DNA of 64,000 nucleotides from Hormiphora californensis (GCA_020137815.1 CM035360.1:4075058-4139057), one strand, 5' to 3'; positions 36,754 through 63,000 are shown, counted from the stretch's first letter. Notes: generated by a model from the letters alone, not told the origin. Numbers and translations: made by a program.

Positions 36754-37046
36754 TGATATGGCCCTGAAAGAGATGGGAATTGAGAGAAAAAGATATAGCT
36801 TGATAATTTATTAATTTATAAACAAAACCTCACAATATAATGTTATGTATTATACAACTTGTAAATCAGCCCCCCCCCCCCGCCCTCCCTCCCTCCCTTT
36901 CCTCCCCAACCCCTGAACACCCCACACTACTCTCCCAATAAACACTATTTAGTGCATGTCCCAATGGTCTGCGATTGTCCCCAACTCCTAAACACCCCAC
37001 AAGCTGTTTTCCCAATAAACATCCCCCGGTACACTATATTTAGTGC

Positions 37047-48613
<11,567 letters not shown>

Positions 48614-49066
48614 CGATCAGTAACAGTAACCCGTCGCTATGGTAACTTGGAAACGATCAGTAACAGTAACTCATCACTATGGTAACCTGGCTAGATCCTA
48701 AATATCGATTATTTTTGGGACTTTTAAAACCAAAAGTTTTAGAGTTTTGGTTTTACCCTTATAGATAATTTGTCTGTGCATTTTTCTCTTATCTGTAAAT
48801 GCAAAATGTTGTTATATATTTGACGTATTTTGTGCTCGAAAGCACACTAGTGTGTAGCGGATTGTACGTATCAAGTTGTTTTTGTATTCTCTTTTTTTTG
48901 TTCTTTTCTCACGTGCTGATATCCCGCCGCTGACAATCATTATCATTGTAAAATAATGTATTTTTATAAACTTTCAAACACTTGGTTTCCCCCTACCTAG
49001 GGAAAATTAGCTTCCCCAATTTTATTGTACTCTCTACTAACCCCGATCACTGTTACCATAGCAACC

Positions 49067-50109
49067 ATGGTCAAGATTCGGGCATGTGTTCCCCCCGTTG
49101 TGATGCTTCAGGAGATTTTCCTCATAATTCTCTGTACCAAGGTGTGAAGATTGTTATATGTATATGCACGTGCTTTAAAGTCGGACCCCGATTTACCGGG
49201 ATGTTTATCCGTCCGGTAAATCTGGGTCTGATTATATATCTCCCTGGGAAGAGTCAGGAAAAATTGTTCAAGCGAGAGAGAGGATCGAGCCAGGCAATTT
49301 AAGCAATTCCGTGCGATATATTAAGAGTTCTAACATGAATTCTAACATGAATTCTAACTTGAATTCTACCATGAATTCTAACATGAATTCTTTTTAGGTT
49401 GACAAAGGGAAGGATTGGAATTGGTTTCTGTTGTTTATCCCCATTTGGTTGACTGACTTTCTCCTTTTTCTACCGGCATGTTTTGAGACATCCCTGGTAA
49501 GATAACTCTCCTAGTTAAAGTAACAATCTCTCCCGAACTTAATCAGCTCTCTCCTCTAGTTAAAGTAACAATCTCTACTGAACTTAATCAGCTCTCTCCC
49601 CTAGTTAAAGTAACAATCTCTCCCAGGCCATACAAGCATCTCGCTCAGCTCTCTCCCCTAGTTAAAGTAACAATCTCTCCCAGGCCATACGAGCATCTCG
49701 CTCAGCTAGGCGAGGGGAGACGGAGCAGTTTGAGTCCAAACCAAAGTCTGTCAAGTTTATTGTGTCTTACTTCCTGTTCATTGCCTGTAAAGTGACAGCT
49801 GAGGTTCTCATGTGCACCAAATACCAGTATGACATGGTAAGAGAGCTGGTATAGTAACCATGGTAACAATATTATGGCAGTTGGATTCAATCCAAAAACA
49901 AGTTCACTATTGGGTTTTGGGTTTTGAAAATAATCTTTCTTAGCTCTAATATTTTTTACTCCCCTTCTATATTTCCCCCCTTTTTTCAGGCGCAACTCAA
50001 GTATTACTACATCTTCCTTCCTATTATCCTGATCCTTCTAGGACTCTTTGTTAGCTCAGTTGTTATTACCTATCGGTCAGTTGTTAAACCTCCCTCCGTT
50101 ACACGCTGA
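49067..50109 (+). CDS. Small multipass membrane protein, TMEM185/TMEM60-like
   Basis: Four exons (49067-49141, 49398-49496, 49684-49836, 49990-50109) join in phase 0 to 447 bases, 148 residues. Four hydrophobic segments are visible: VVMLQEIFLIILC, NWFLLFIPIWLTDFLLFLP, IVSYFLFIACKVTAEVLMC and YYYIFLPIILILLGLFVSSV. The WNWFLLFIPIW and FIACKVTAEVLMCTK blocks resemble the TMEM185/TMEM60 group, whose function is not well known. A short basic loop (ASRSARRGE) separates segments 2 and 3. The start used is the ATG in ACCATGG at 49067; ATG at 49103 is an alternative. The acceptor of exon 3 is duplicated: 49623 and 49684 are both followed by GCCATAC(A/G)AGCATCTCG; the downstream one is used, because the upstream copy would add in-frame intron sequence. 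Confidence 0.75.
49178..49233. mobile_element. CAGTCGGA MITE, diverged copy in intron 1 of the membrane protein gene
   Basis: aagtcggaccccgatttacc ... ggtaaatctgggtctgatta; both termini carry point changes. Confidence 0.65.
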
Positions 50110-50439
50110 GAGACTGTTACCATGGTTACCATTGGAGTTACCATAGTTACCAATTGTTTGAGTAGCCCGAATGAAGAGGATTCACTGCTGCATTCTCATG
50201 ATAGAAGCATGCTGATTAGTAAATAGTTGTGATTTGGGGAATAGTAAATTAGACAGGGCCATCCATCCGGCTGTTCTCCACATCAAACTCTTTCCTCCCA
50301 ATGCTGCATCACGACCTCGCCCCCCCCCTTCTCACCTCGCATCTTGAATTCGAGGAAATGAGAGTTGGATTCACAAGAATATCACTGATTTACACACACA
50401 CGCAAGCTAGAGGGGATGGCTTGTAATAATAACACATAC

Positions 50440-53400
50440 TGACCTGTGTGTGTTACAACATGTGCTGCTGTTGCATCCCTCGATTATCAATGGGTGTGTG
50501 ACATTTTTTTGGCTTGTGCGTTTGTGGCTTGTGTGCGTGTGACACGGTTTTGACACGGTTTTGACACGGTTTTAAAATAATTCTGCACGGGTTTCCCGGT
50601 GCGTAAGAATGTTGGAGCATCAACCTGTCGACATCCAAGGACAGAGGGTGTCAGGTTGGTGCTCCAGATTCTGGGAATATACACAGTAATAAATAATTAT
50701 TCAGATTACAAGGCCGGAGTGTAGTGGAGTTTGTTCTAAGTGGTGTGAGGCAGCTAAGCCGGTTAATGTCCTTTAGTAAATTTTTCGCGAGTTGAAATGA
50801 TGGCGTGAGTAAAACACGCCACCAGGCCTGCGATCCGCGGGGTGTAGTTATGAAGATTGAGGAAGATGTTCGTGAGTGAGTGATGTGATAAAAGGAAAAT
50901 TTCCGGGTCTTTCCTCAAGTTGTCTCGGCTGTCTTCGTAGAGGCTGCAGTGGTCCAGAGCATGTTCCTCAGTCTCTACTTCATAGATGTTCAAGCTCTCG
51001 CACCAGGGGCAGTAGCGATTGTCTCTGGGGATGTTGGTGAACCGGCCGGTTTCTATTTTGAGAGGGTGGGAGCTACTTTTCAGTTTAGCGATAGAAGATC
51101 GGTAGTTGAAGTTGTTCAGTCCCAGGTACGATCTCAAGGTAGGTTGGTCCAACTTTTCGCAGGTGTTGTAAAACGAGAGTTTTGAGGAGTTGGTTGTCGC
51201 TGCTACCCAACTCCCGTTGAAGGTGTCCCTCAGGCATGAAAGGATTATATTTGTCCGAAACTTCTGGGAAATTAGAGGTTTGACGTCGAGAGTGGGGGGT
51301 AAATAAGTGGGGTTTGGCGTGAGGTTAGTTTTTGAAGTGAGTGTTTTGTAGGCCGATACATGATCCTGGTTGTAAATTGGGTCTCTCTCTAGGAGAGGTC
51401 GTAGGGATTTGTACCACGGCAGGTCTCGTGTCCTTTGTTCAAGATAGGCTTGATGTACGAGGCTGGTTCCACTGGATGGTAGCTTGGCTATCCGTTGGAG
51501 GTATTTAATGGTGATATCCAAAGCCTCTAGAGATAGGGGTCGTGTGCCGGTGTCTCCATAAACTGCGGCGTTTGTAGTCTTCCTGTTGACTCCCATTGTC
51601 CACTTGAGATAAGAGAGATGCAGTCTGTTAAGTTTGCTGCTTGAGAGTTTCCTAATTAAAGTTGGGTCATTGGAGTCAATATTCTTGATGGTAGTCTTGG
51701 CCTCCGGCAGCTGGGGTGACCAGATTGGCGCTCCGTAAAGTGCAATCGGTTTGATGAGGGCGTTGAAAAGGCTAAGTGTTGATTTGAAGGAAAGCTGCTC
51801 CTTCATAATGGTGCCACGCAAGCCGTACATGGCCCGGGTTGCCTTTGTGGTGAGGTCACTTGAGGCGGCTTTACTGAAGTCTCCAGTCGATGAAATATTC
51901 AGTCCAAGGTAGCAGTAGTTTTCCACTTGATGAATAGCTTCATGACCTAGCTTCAGAGAGAATTGCAGATTGTGACGGTTGTTGAAGGTCATGAGTTTAG
52001 TTTTGAGGCTATTGACTTCGAGTCCCCACTTTTGGCAGTAATTGTGGAGTTTATTGACTTGTTCTTGGGCGTCTTGAATGTTCAAAGAGAGTAGGATCAG
52101 GTCATCCGCCCATAATAGGTGGGTTACTGGAATCTTTCCCAGGTGGGGTGGGTTTTTGTGGTCTTTGGTGTTTAAGGTGTCAGAGAGCTCCAAGAGAAAG
52201 AGTTTAAAAAGTTCAGGACTGAGCGGGTGGCCCTGCTCAGTCCCTTTAAGTATCCTGAATCTATGACTAAGGTGACCCGACAGTTTTATTTGGGCTGTTG
52301 AGTTGGAGTACATATTCCGGAGAACATTGAAGAAGTTTCCACATATACCGAGTTTCGATAGTTTTAGGAAAAGCGCCTGACGTGGAACACTGTCGAACGC
52401 TTTTTTGTAGTCGACGAAAGTGGCAAAGAGAGGGGTCTTGCTCTTGCGATATTTTTGAACAAGGGTCATGAGGGACACGACGTGATCACACGTTTGTGCT
52501 CCCTTTTTGAAACCTAGTTGGTTGATGGGATCAGGACACTTTACTTCTCTGAACTGGACTAACCTGTCTAGCATGACCGTGCTGAATATCTTTCCTATAG
52601 CACTACCTACCGACACAGCTCTATAATTGTCGGGGTCTCCACGTGGACCTTTTTTGTGTAAGGGTGTGATGATGCTATTCGTCCAGGGATAAGTTCCAGT
52701 CCTGAAACAGTTGTTGAGTATTTCGGTAAGTATGTCGACGTGTCGTTCATCAAGGATCTTCAGAATGTCATTGGAGAACATGTCATCTCCAGCAGCTTTT
52801 CCACACTTGAGGCTACGAATGCAACCTGATATTTCTTGTATGGAGATATCAGTGTTAAGAGCAAGGGCAGCTTCATCTTGGTTTCTGGAGTTGTGTTGGT
52901 TGATTTCATCGGCTTCTTGGAGCATAGTGTTTTTCTCCTCAACTGTTAAAGATGCATGGGTATCGGAGTATAGATTTGTGAAGAAGGATTCAAAGTTCTC
53001 CATATCTACTGTATTAAACTGCTCACTGTGGGTCTTAAGTTTCTTTACCTTGTGAAACCCTTGCCAGTTAAGAATTTTTCCATCCTCGATGTCTTTGTTG
53101 AGTTTCGAAGTGTATCGAGTCTTTGAATTTCTGATGAGTTTTTTTGTACCTGCCTTTGATGCGGTAGTAAAGTTCCTTAAGCTTGCTTTTATCTGGGAAT
53201 GAGTCCGTAAGAGAAGTTGCTTTTCCTAGTAGTTTCCTCGCCTCCTTGATGTTCCGATTGTGCCACGGTTGAGTAGAGTGGGCTTTTTTAGATCCTGGGT
53301 TTGATACCTTGAATGAAGTGTTGCAGAGTCTGCGGAGGTGGTTTACCATCTCCGTGTATGCTAGAACATGATCAGAGGGGTCCGCTAGTTTGTTGGTGAT

Positions 53401-53668
53401 ATCTGTGAGTGCAGTATCAGACTCTTTCTGAAGATTTCGGAAAAGAGATTTTCCCGTGGTTGTAATAATAAACCTACTGGGGGCCTTATTGTAAGAGCGT
53501 TCCATGCTTCCTATAGAGTTGGCTTGAAACGAACATCTTAAAAGGGTAGTAAGAGGACGATGGTCCGAGGTGGGGAGGAGGCTGCCTACTTTCATGTGCT
53601 CAACGGATTGGAAGAGCTCACGCGACGTAGCAACATAGTCAACTACGGAGCAGCCCTGTCTCTGAATA
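50440..53668 (-). mobile_element. 5'-truncated LINE of a second type (endonuclease end plus RT)
   Basis: On the minus strand the first frame opens at 53668 within the endonuclease (VVDYVATSRELF, TSDHRPLTTLL) and runs to 53068. It then shifts near 53100 into the frame of 53003-50763. The RT has KCGKAAGDD, TPLHKKGPRGDPDNYRAVSV, FVDYKKAFDSV, GTEQGHPLSPELF and WADD in the catalytic position. The C-terminal part has CPWC followed by EEHALDHCSLY, a CCHC-like finger found in several LINE clades but not CR1. One frameshift and the missing 5' part make it inactive. It begins abutting a (GT)n tract. Confidence 0.85.
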
Positions 53669-53722
53669 CTAGTGTGTGTGTGTGTGTGTGTGTCTGTGTG
53701 TGTGTATGTGTGTCTGTATGTG
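53669..53722. repeat. (GT)n microsatellite
   Basis: About 50 bases of GT repeats, directly at the truncated 5' end of the LINE. Confidence 0.9.
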
Positions 53723-54199
53723 ACATGTGGATATATTTCGTGTGAATTGAGAGTTTATTTTTTGGTAGTATCCAATTTCAAGTTGTGTATTTGATAAGCT
53801 TGTTTCTCTCAGCCATGCTGTAGTAGAAGCTGCAGTGTATAAACTACTCAAGTACCTCTCTCTAGCATTATAGAATCATGGCTGAACTAGTTCCCACGAT
53901 CTACATCTTATTTTGAGACCGTTGTGACAGCCGGGATCTGGACCTATCCAGCCTACAAGGTATGTGCAGTTACCATGCAGTTACCATGCACTCAGCTCCA
54001 ATGGTTACTTTCTATTCGTGTTCCCACAAATTACCCGTTATATATGTTAATTCTCAGGGAAAACATAATCCTTGTAACTCATGATGAGACGTAAGAAATT
54101 AACCCGCTGATTTGTGTGTGTACCATCTCTCCCCAGGTGTGTGGGGATCTCGTTGTGTTAATGTGATATCTGATCTGTGATATGTGATCTGTGTGAAAC
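53723..54199. other. Upstream region of the ARM-ankyrin gene
   Basis: No exon seen. Two 'gcagttaccat' copies lie near 53968-53990. Promoter elements could not be assigned. Confidence 0.35.
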
Positions 54200-57100
54200 A
54201 TGAGACGCCGTAGTGGGGTTGTTGAACGGCCTCCCGTCCAACTACAGAGGAGTGAGATAGAGGATAGTAAAGAAGATACGGTTGGTACACTTCGGAGGGT
54301 CAGTAGATCTGATGGAAGGAGGATTAGCGCTTCAGAAATTTCCTCTGGGAGACGAATTAGCGCTTCAGAAATGCCAACTCGACAGCTTACAAGTTTAGAA
54401 ATAGCGGTCGGTAGAAAATTCAGTACTGGGCGGAGGATCAGCGGTTCTGAAGTGGGTGGAAGGAGAGTCAGCGCATCAGAAACACACACAGGAAGGAGAG
54501 TCAGCGCCTCTGAGACACAATCAGGAAGGAGATACAGTTCCTCTGAGATGAGGGCTACTTCCCCAAACAGTGCAGGAGGAAGGAGAGTTAGCACTGATGG
54601 ACGTCGACGAAGCGGTAAATGTTTGATTAAGTGTAACCTATTTGTTCAGAAACTTTGCGCGGCGTATATCCCCGGCCCTGTCACTGACAGGATCCTAATA
54701 ATAATGATATCTGTGATCAATTCAATTCCATTCAGTGATAATTGACTGTGTAATCCCTGCTGAACAGTCGTGCATGTTGCCTGTTTAGTACGTGATGTGG
54801 TACATGTTATCATGGAACTACGTAATATCTCAACATGTGTTTTGGTTGCTCAAGGTTCAATGCTCAACGACAACACATAGTATGGGCATATATTAATGCT
54901 TGCATGAGCACGAATATTATCTGATATCTGAGGTGAGGATCAGGGGTTGAGCATATCTAGTTCTCACAAACAAACACGCTAACAATATAGTACTCCTTCA
55001 TAAATATTTCCATCTTCCAGCTGGTGGGAGAGGTGCTGTGGTCCTCTTTGCTAGACGTGACGCTTCTCTACACTTCAACACCATGACTATACCAGGTATA
55101 TGATGTGTTTAATATGGTGCTGGCAAGCACTTTCGAGTCATCACTGCGCTGGCAAGCGCAAAGGTGACCTTTCCATATAATATACTATACAGTCTGTCCA
55201 TGTACCTTGGGCACGTCACGCTATCCCCTGTACATGGCGCTGCCAACCATGTACCTGTACCCATTTTTATTAGCATCATGGGTACAGGTATATATAATGG
55301 GTACAGGTATATCTTGAAAGAGACGTACCAGTAAGAATTACACTGCTTGTCAAAAGCCATGTTCTGCGTGTAGTGATAGCTGTCTACTCAATGGATGGTT
55401 TTACACCACCTCCATACCATTGCCTTCACAAGAAGAAGGCGTCTCCCCTCTTATCCGACATTATATATGTTGTTTGTCACTTCACACGCGTGATTTAGTA
55501 TGTTAATACTTACCTAGCTCGACCCCCTTTACGAATGTAAAGGAGGGTTAGAACATAACAAGTTAATACACACACACGATCTATCTGTCTGACGGCGTTG
55601 ACCCAATCTGAGCTCGCACTGAGAATCAAAACGGGGTCAGCACGAGATAGTGTCTGAGCAACCTCTGCTGTGTGTTATGGGTATAGGGTGCAGCACCAGA
55701 TACCCCCGTCGGAGGTTCTCTTCCTCTCGGAGGAGGAGGCCCAGTGATATGGAAATGTGGGAAATCGTACCATACCATGAAGGTGCGATGGATGCATAGT
55801 TGCCATTTGTAAATGAAGGTTTAGAACTGAGCCTTAAAAATTAAATCCCTGATTATCGCTTCATATTTGTATTTTGTAACAGTATATTGAACTGCCAATG
55901 CTCTGACCGCGGTCCTCTCGAGAATAGGGGCAGGCCAACGCTCTTATCTGTATGTTATCGCCTTCTCGACAAACTATAAACAGACTATAACTCCGTTGTC
56001 CGCCCCCAGTGGGTGAACCACGATCAGGACAGACAGAGCGGTTGGAGGAGGTCCTGAAAGCTCTGACGAAGCTTCTCCAGACGGACGGTGAAGCTTCGGA
56101 CTTTCTGTCCATTCTCAGTCAACTGAGCGATCTTACATCACCTGTACTAGGTAAGGGTAGGACGATATTGTTATTGATCTTTCCCTAAACTCCCACTCCC
56201 GTTCCTAGGGGGGTTGTTACAGGGTTGTTACAGGGTTGTTACAGGATGAGTCCTTTTAACCTATCTACATTAACATACTTGATATATACTCACTATCCCC
56301 CTTATCTTGATATATAATCACTATCCCCCCCATTATGCCAGGTGAAACTGCTAAAGACCTAATGGAGAAGTACTCTGCAGTCCACCAGATAAAAACATTC
56401 ATGGACATACACCAGGCGGACCCCACCCTTTTGGTACGTGCGTGTACTCAATCAAGAAACACCCCAACACCTTTAGGTGCAACAACATCGTTGTTTATCT
56501 TTAATTCCTTTCCATCCCTGCAGACATTTGGCATGCGTTTCCTCGGTAACCTCTGTTCAGACGAGAGAGGAGCATTGTTGGTGTGTTCTACATCTGAGGA
56601 CGTTGCAGTGACTGTCATGGCAACCCTTCAGAAACCACAATACATGAAGAACCATATTGTAATGGTGAGTTGCTATGGTAACCACACAATACATGAAGAA
56701 CCACATTGTCATGGTGAGTTGCTATGGTAACCACACAATACATGAAGAACCACATTGTCATGGTGAGTTGCTATGGTAACCACACAATACATGAAGAACC
56801 ACATTGTCATGGTGAGTTGCTATGGTAACCACACAATATATGAAGAACCACATTGTCATGGTGAGTTGCTATGGTAACCACACAATACATGAAGAACCAC
56901 ATTGTCATGGTGAGTTGCTATGGTAACCACACAATACATGAAGAACCACATTGTCATTTGCCACATTGTTTATTTGAAACGTAGCAACTCTCTAAAAAAC
57001 TTTCCCACTTTGACCCTCCTTATCTCTAAGAAACTTTACCACTTTGAACCTCTTTATCTCTAAGAAACTTTCCCACTTTGACCTTCCTTATCTCTAAGAA

Positions 57101-60010
57101 ACTTTCCCACTTTGGCCCTCCTTATCTCTAAGAAATTTTCCCACTTTGACCCTTCTTATCTCTAAGAAACTTTCACACTTTGACCCTCCTTATCTCTAAG
57201 AAACTTTTCCACTTTGAACCTCCTTATCTCTAAGAAACTTTCCCACTTTGAACCTCTTTATATCTAAGAAACTTTCCCACTTTGACCTTCCTTATCTCTA
57301 AGAAACTTTCCCACTTTGACCCTCCTTATCTCTAAGAAATTTTCCCACTTTGACCCTTCTTATCTCTAAGAAACTTTCCCACTTTGACCCTCCTTATCTA
57401 TAAGAAACTTTCCCACTTTGACCCTCCTTATCTCTAAGAAACTTTCCCACTTTGACCCTCCTTATCTCTAAGAAACTTTCCCACTTTGAACCTCCTTATC
57501 TCTAAGAAACTTTCCCACTTTGAACCTCCTTATCTCTAAGAAACTTTCCCACTTTGACCCTCCTTATCTCTAAGAAACTTACTTACTTTGATCCTCCTTA
57601 TCTCTAAGAAACTTTCCCACTTTGACCCTCCTTTTCTCTGAGAATTTTTCCCACTTTGACCCTCCTTATCTCTAAGAATCTTTTCCATTTTTAACCTCCT
57701 TATCTCTAAGAAACTTTCCCACTTTGACCTTTCTTATCTCTAAGAAACTTTCCCACTTTGACCCTCCTGATCTCTAAGAAACTTTCCCACTTTGACCCTC
57801 CTTATCTCTAAGAAACTTTTCCACTTTGACCCTCCTTATCTCTAAGAAACTTTTCCACTTTGACCCTCCTTATCTCTAAGAAACTTTCCCACTTTGAACC
57901 TCCTTATCTCTAAGAAACTTCCCCACTTTGACCCTCCTTATCTCTAAGAAACTTTCCCACTTTGACCCTCCTTATCTCTAAGAAACTTTCCCACTATGAC
58001 CCTCCTTATCTCTAAGAAACTTTCCCACTTTGACCCTCCTTATCTCTAAGAAACTTTCCCACTTTGACCCTCCTTATCTCTATGAAACTTTCCCACTTTA
58101 AACCTCCTTATCTCTAAGAAACTTTCCCACTTTGACCCTCCTTATCTCTAAGAAACTTTCCCATTTTGACCCTCATTATCTCTAAGAAACTTCCCCATTT
58201 TGACCCTTCTTACCTCTTTGAAACTTTCCTACTTTGACCCTCCTTATCTCTAAGAAACTTTGCCACTTTGACCCTCCTTATCTCTAAGAAACTTTCCCCC
58301 TTTGAACCTCATTATCTCTAAGAAACTTTCCCACTTTGACCCTCCTGATCTCTAAGAAACTTTCCCACTTTGACCCTCCTTATCTCTAAGAAACTATTCC
58401 ACTTTGAACCTCCTTATCTCTAAGAAACTTTCCCACTTTGACCTTTCTTATCTCTAAGAAACTTTCCCACTTTGACCCTTCTTATCTCTAAGAAACTTTT
58501 CCACTTTGACCCTCCTTATCTCTAAGAAACTTTCCCAATTTGAACCTCCTTTTCTCTAAGAAACTTTCCCACTTTGACCCTCCTTATCTCTAAGAGACTT
58601 TCCCACGTTGACCCTCCTTATCTCTGAGAAATTTTCCCCCTTTGAACCTCATTATCTCTAAGAAACTTTCCCACTTTGACCCTCCTGATCTCTAAGAAAC
58701 TTTCCCACTTTGACCCTCCTTATCTCTAAGAAACTATTCCACTTTGAACCTCCTTATCTCTAAGAAACTTTCCCACTTTGACCCTCCTTATCTCTAAGAA
58801 ACTTTCCCAATTTGAACCTCCTTTTCTCTAAGAAACTTTCCCACTTTGACCCTCCTTATCTCTGAGAAATTTTCCCACTTTGACCCTCCTTATCTCTAAG
58901 AAACTTTTCCACTTTGAACCTCCTTATCTCTAAGAAACTTTCCCACTTTGACCTTTCTTATCTCTAAGAAACTTTCTCACTTTGACCCTCCTGATCTCTA
59001 AGAAACTTTCCCACTTTGACCCTCCTTATCTCTAAGAAACTTTCCCACTTTGAAGGGTATCGCCTGGTGGGTATGATTGCCATTATAACACCCCCACCCC
59101 CAAACAGTCAGAAGGGTATCGTCTGGTGGGCATGATAGCCAAGATGAATCCTGTCCAGGCAACTCTGATTCGACAACACGAGTGCAAATGGACAAACCAC
59201 GTGACCCGGTCCCTGTTTGAGATGAAGGAGTTCCCTGATTTGATAGAGAATGGTGTCATGAGTCTCACGTACATCTTCTCTGAGGAGACTGGGGTTAGTA
59301 TAGTTGCTATGGTAACTGGGGTTAGCATAGTTGCTATGGTAACCCCACGATGAAGAACCAAATGAGTGAAGTAAAGTCCCAATTGTTGAATTAGAAGATA
59401 GAGTTTGGTTTCTGAATCGTGTTTTGACACCAGCAATTCAACTGAATGCCATCACGTCTCCAGGGCAACTACATTCTTCTTCACGGGGTTCTGACTTTCT
59501 ACCGGGATCTGTTAACCCGTCACCATGACAACATAGCAATTCAGTTCTACATAACGAGACTGATAACAATACTGGCGAACAGGGAAACCGTGTACGCGAT
59601 ACTGACACAATCAGTTCACCAGACGGTACGTGGCATATCAGCTTTAGGGTTTTATTCTTTCTTGCTCAGCCTCCCTCGCTCTCTCGTTCTCTGACCTCGG
59701 ATCTCTCCTCTCTTTCTATGTCTGATATCTTTCCCAGACGGTTGATAATATGAAACGGTTCAGCGACGACCCCAGGTTGGTTACAGCCTGTACAGACTTC
59801 CTACAGACAGTATGTGGTCTGGTGGCTGAACAGCTCTCCCCCGATCCAGGGGACCCTAATGACTCCGCTTTTGCAACGGATCGCGCTCACATGACATCCC
59901 TGAAGGTGAGTAACGGTGCTAGCGATTGAGTCGCCTGACACAGTGTCCGCGCTATGACCAATTCAACAAGATACGGGAATCTAGTTCTGTTAAAATGGCT
60001 GTTTACTGTT

Positions 60011-60070
<60 letters not shown>

Positions 60071-63000
60071 ATTGCTGTGGTACTCTACACTACACCACTA
60101 ACTCTACCCTACCCCCATGATACTAGAACGTGACATTGGCAGCAGTAAGGGAGCTAGTGCGGAGTGAACAGGAGGGGGATGGAAACAGTGATATTCTTTT
60201 TAACTGCCTTCAGATCTTACTACATCTAGGTATTATAGTCAGACACCTATTTATACTAGAAGTGGATTTGCTGGCACCCCAAAGTTAGCGATATTTCACC
60301 CTGATATATTCTGGGCTGTTCCACGAGCATCTCATTCTCGATAAATGGGGTTCCGACTGTATCTGGCATCTGCAGTAGTCCGTCGACCCAATTTTACGCA
60401 CATGAGCTTGGCCCCTCCATAGCTCCTAACCCTAACCACATTAACCGACCGAATCAGGAAATACTGGTCCCCGGTTGGCTGATAACCAGTCACGTGACCT
60501 AAATAAAGATTTCTGATTGCTTGTTTACTTGTGTCGGTCAGCTCCCAACCCTAACCCTAATCCTCCTCTATCTAGACGAGTTTACGGTGTGTGAGGATCA
60601 ATTTGAAGCTCAGCGGTGGTCCGACTTTCTCTTTCACCTTGTGTTAGAGGGATTCTGTAGTGAGGATAAAATAAACCTTGTGGAGGTGTCAACCTACGCT
60701 CTATCACGGGTACGTGCATATTTGGAGGATACACGTGCTAGTTACAAACCTTGTTTCACTTGTCACAATAGAGGGTACACGTGCAATTGAAAGGTACGTA
60801 CATCAAGGGTACGTGCTTGCCTAGCTCGACGGCCCTATTCGCGAGTTACAAATGTAAAGGGAGGGTTAGAACATAACAAGTACGTGCATGTTTGGAAGGT
60901 ACGTGTGTTATTATAGGGATCATGTGTACTAGACACTTCATTCATTTTTTTGATAGGATCTAAATGAAATGAGTACTTCTCAAACTGAATTTACATCTAA
61001 GAACCAACCAAATCCGAGCTGCAGAGTCTAGACCTACACAAATGATACGAGTTGTTTCTGTGACCAGCTCCAGAATCCTAACTCTGTCGAGCACTTAACC
61101 AGAGTCCTAGAGTCCTAGCTATTTACTTTCTGTTACAGTTACACGAGAGATCAGTGTTTGACGTTGCGGTATCGGACGCCCAATTCTCATCCCTGGAGAG
61201 GACCATCATGTTTTATTCTGATGATTTCCCTGTGTTTATTGGAGCCTGTAGCTCCCTCGCTTCTATCTTACCGAAGAGAAAGGACCTGGCGAGCAAGCTC
61301 CTGGATCAGGGAATACATGCAACGGTATTTATATAGGCCATCCCTATAGTCCCATGGTAACGAAATTAATACCTATGTATGCTATTGGTGTGTGCCCCAT
61401 TTCAAGTGTTGTTCAGGGATGTTTCCCCTACAACATATATCATTTGAATCCCCTACTGCAGGTGATTAAGATGATGTCAAGAACGGATACGGGAGAGAGG
61501 AGGGGAGACATCTTGTATGAGGGATGCAACTTCTTTATTACATTCCAGGTAGATCTTGTAGATAGTAGATAGGAGATCACACTAGGTGATAGGAGATCAC
61601 ACTAAGTGTGATTGGTATAGGTCCCCAACCTAGGGTTCACGCCCATGGCAACCGCTCAAATCAAATCCTTCCAGAAATGTCTCACGAGCATGGAGAGGAA
61701 GATGCTCAAGTTTGATAGTGTCGGACTCTACCAAGCCTTACTCAACATCTTCAAGGATAGAAGTGAGCATGTGTTTTTCATCATCACCAAACCAGCATGA
61801 GGTCATAGTTACCCATACCCGGGCGGTATGTGGTTTGCTCAGCGTGTGGCTAAGTGACCCAAAAAAAACCAGTGAGGTCATAAACCGTAAAGTGCTACTT
61901 TATGATGTAACAACATAACCCCTGCGTTGTCATGACAACACATCCCCCGTTGTCATGGTAACACACATCCCCCGTTGTTAACACATGCCCCTCCGTTGAC
62001 ATAGTAACACATCCCCCGTTGTCATAACAACACAACCCCTGCGTTATCATGATAACACAACCCCCGTTGTCATGGTAACACACATCCCCCGTTGTTATGG
62101 TAACACAACCCCTGCGTTATCATGATAACACAACCCCTGCGTTGTCATGGTAACACACGTGTTTCCCAGACAACGAGACGATGGTAAATGAGCGGTGTCT
62201 GGGTGCCCTGGTCCTTCTAGCTCGGGAGGAAAGAGTTCTATTGCACTGTGAGGAGAACCCAAACTCCTTTGTCAAGGTGGGCTTATTATACACAGTCGGA
62301 CTCCGATTTATCGGCATACTCAGTGGAAAGGGTAAATTGCCCGGTAAATCGTGGTCCGACCAGACGAGACATTGTTCCTTGAGCTGGAAATGTCTCGATT
62401 TACTAAAATTCAGTTATTATTTCAAGGTGATTGAGATTGCCAAGACGTACACCATTGCTCGGCTGTTAAACCACGAAATGCTTCTCTACATCGCCCTCAT
62501 CTGTAACAAAGGTAATTTAAATTCAATACCTAGAAAATCGGGACTGTAGAAGCTCTGTTTTTAAATTTCGGATCGACTAGAAAACTATGTTTGGACTTTT
62601 ATAATTGACTTATTGAAACTGTCTTGTATAGACTTTAGGTAAAATCCGGACATACCAAAGTACTTTGTTACTGGCATATCGGATTTTATTCGCCAGTAGT
62701 GAAAGTATTAATCACTCCATGAACAACTTAATAATATCCCCACACTCCTAGAGAGAATTGCACAGCACCTACTGCAATACGAGGATACGGTGTCACTAGT
62801 TGTAGCAACCATCCAACGAAACAGAATTTACAAAGAGGTATCATTTTAGTTGGAATCATTAGGTAACTAGGAGGTTCACTCCCATAGCAACGGTTGCCAG
62901 GAAACTTATCAAATGATCTCGTTATGATGATCAGGAGGTTCACTCCCATAGCAGATTCACTCCCATAGCAACGGTTGCCAGGAAACTTAACAAATCTGTC

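Noticed and set aside
61918-62158. CRISPR array
   Set aside because: Unit length and spacing vary, spacers are not unique, and the DNA is eukaryotic. It is a minisatellite of X-box-like motifs.
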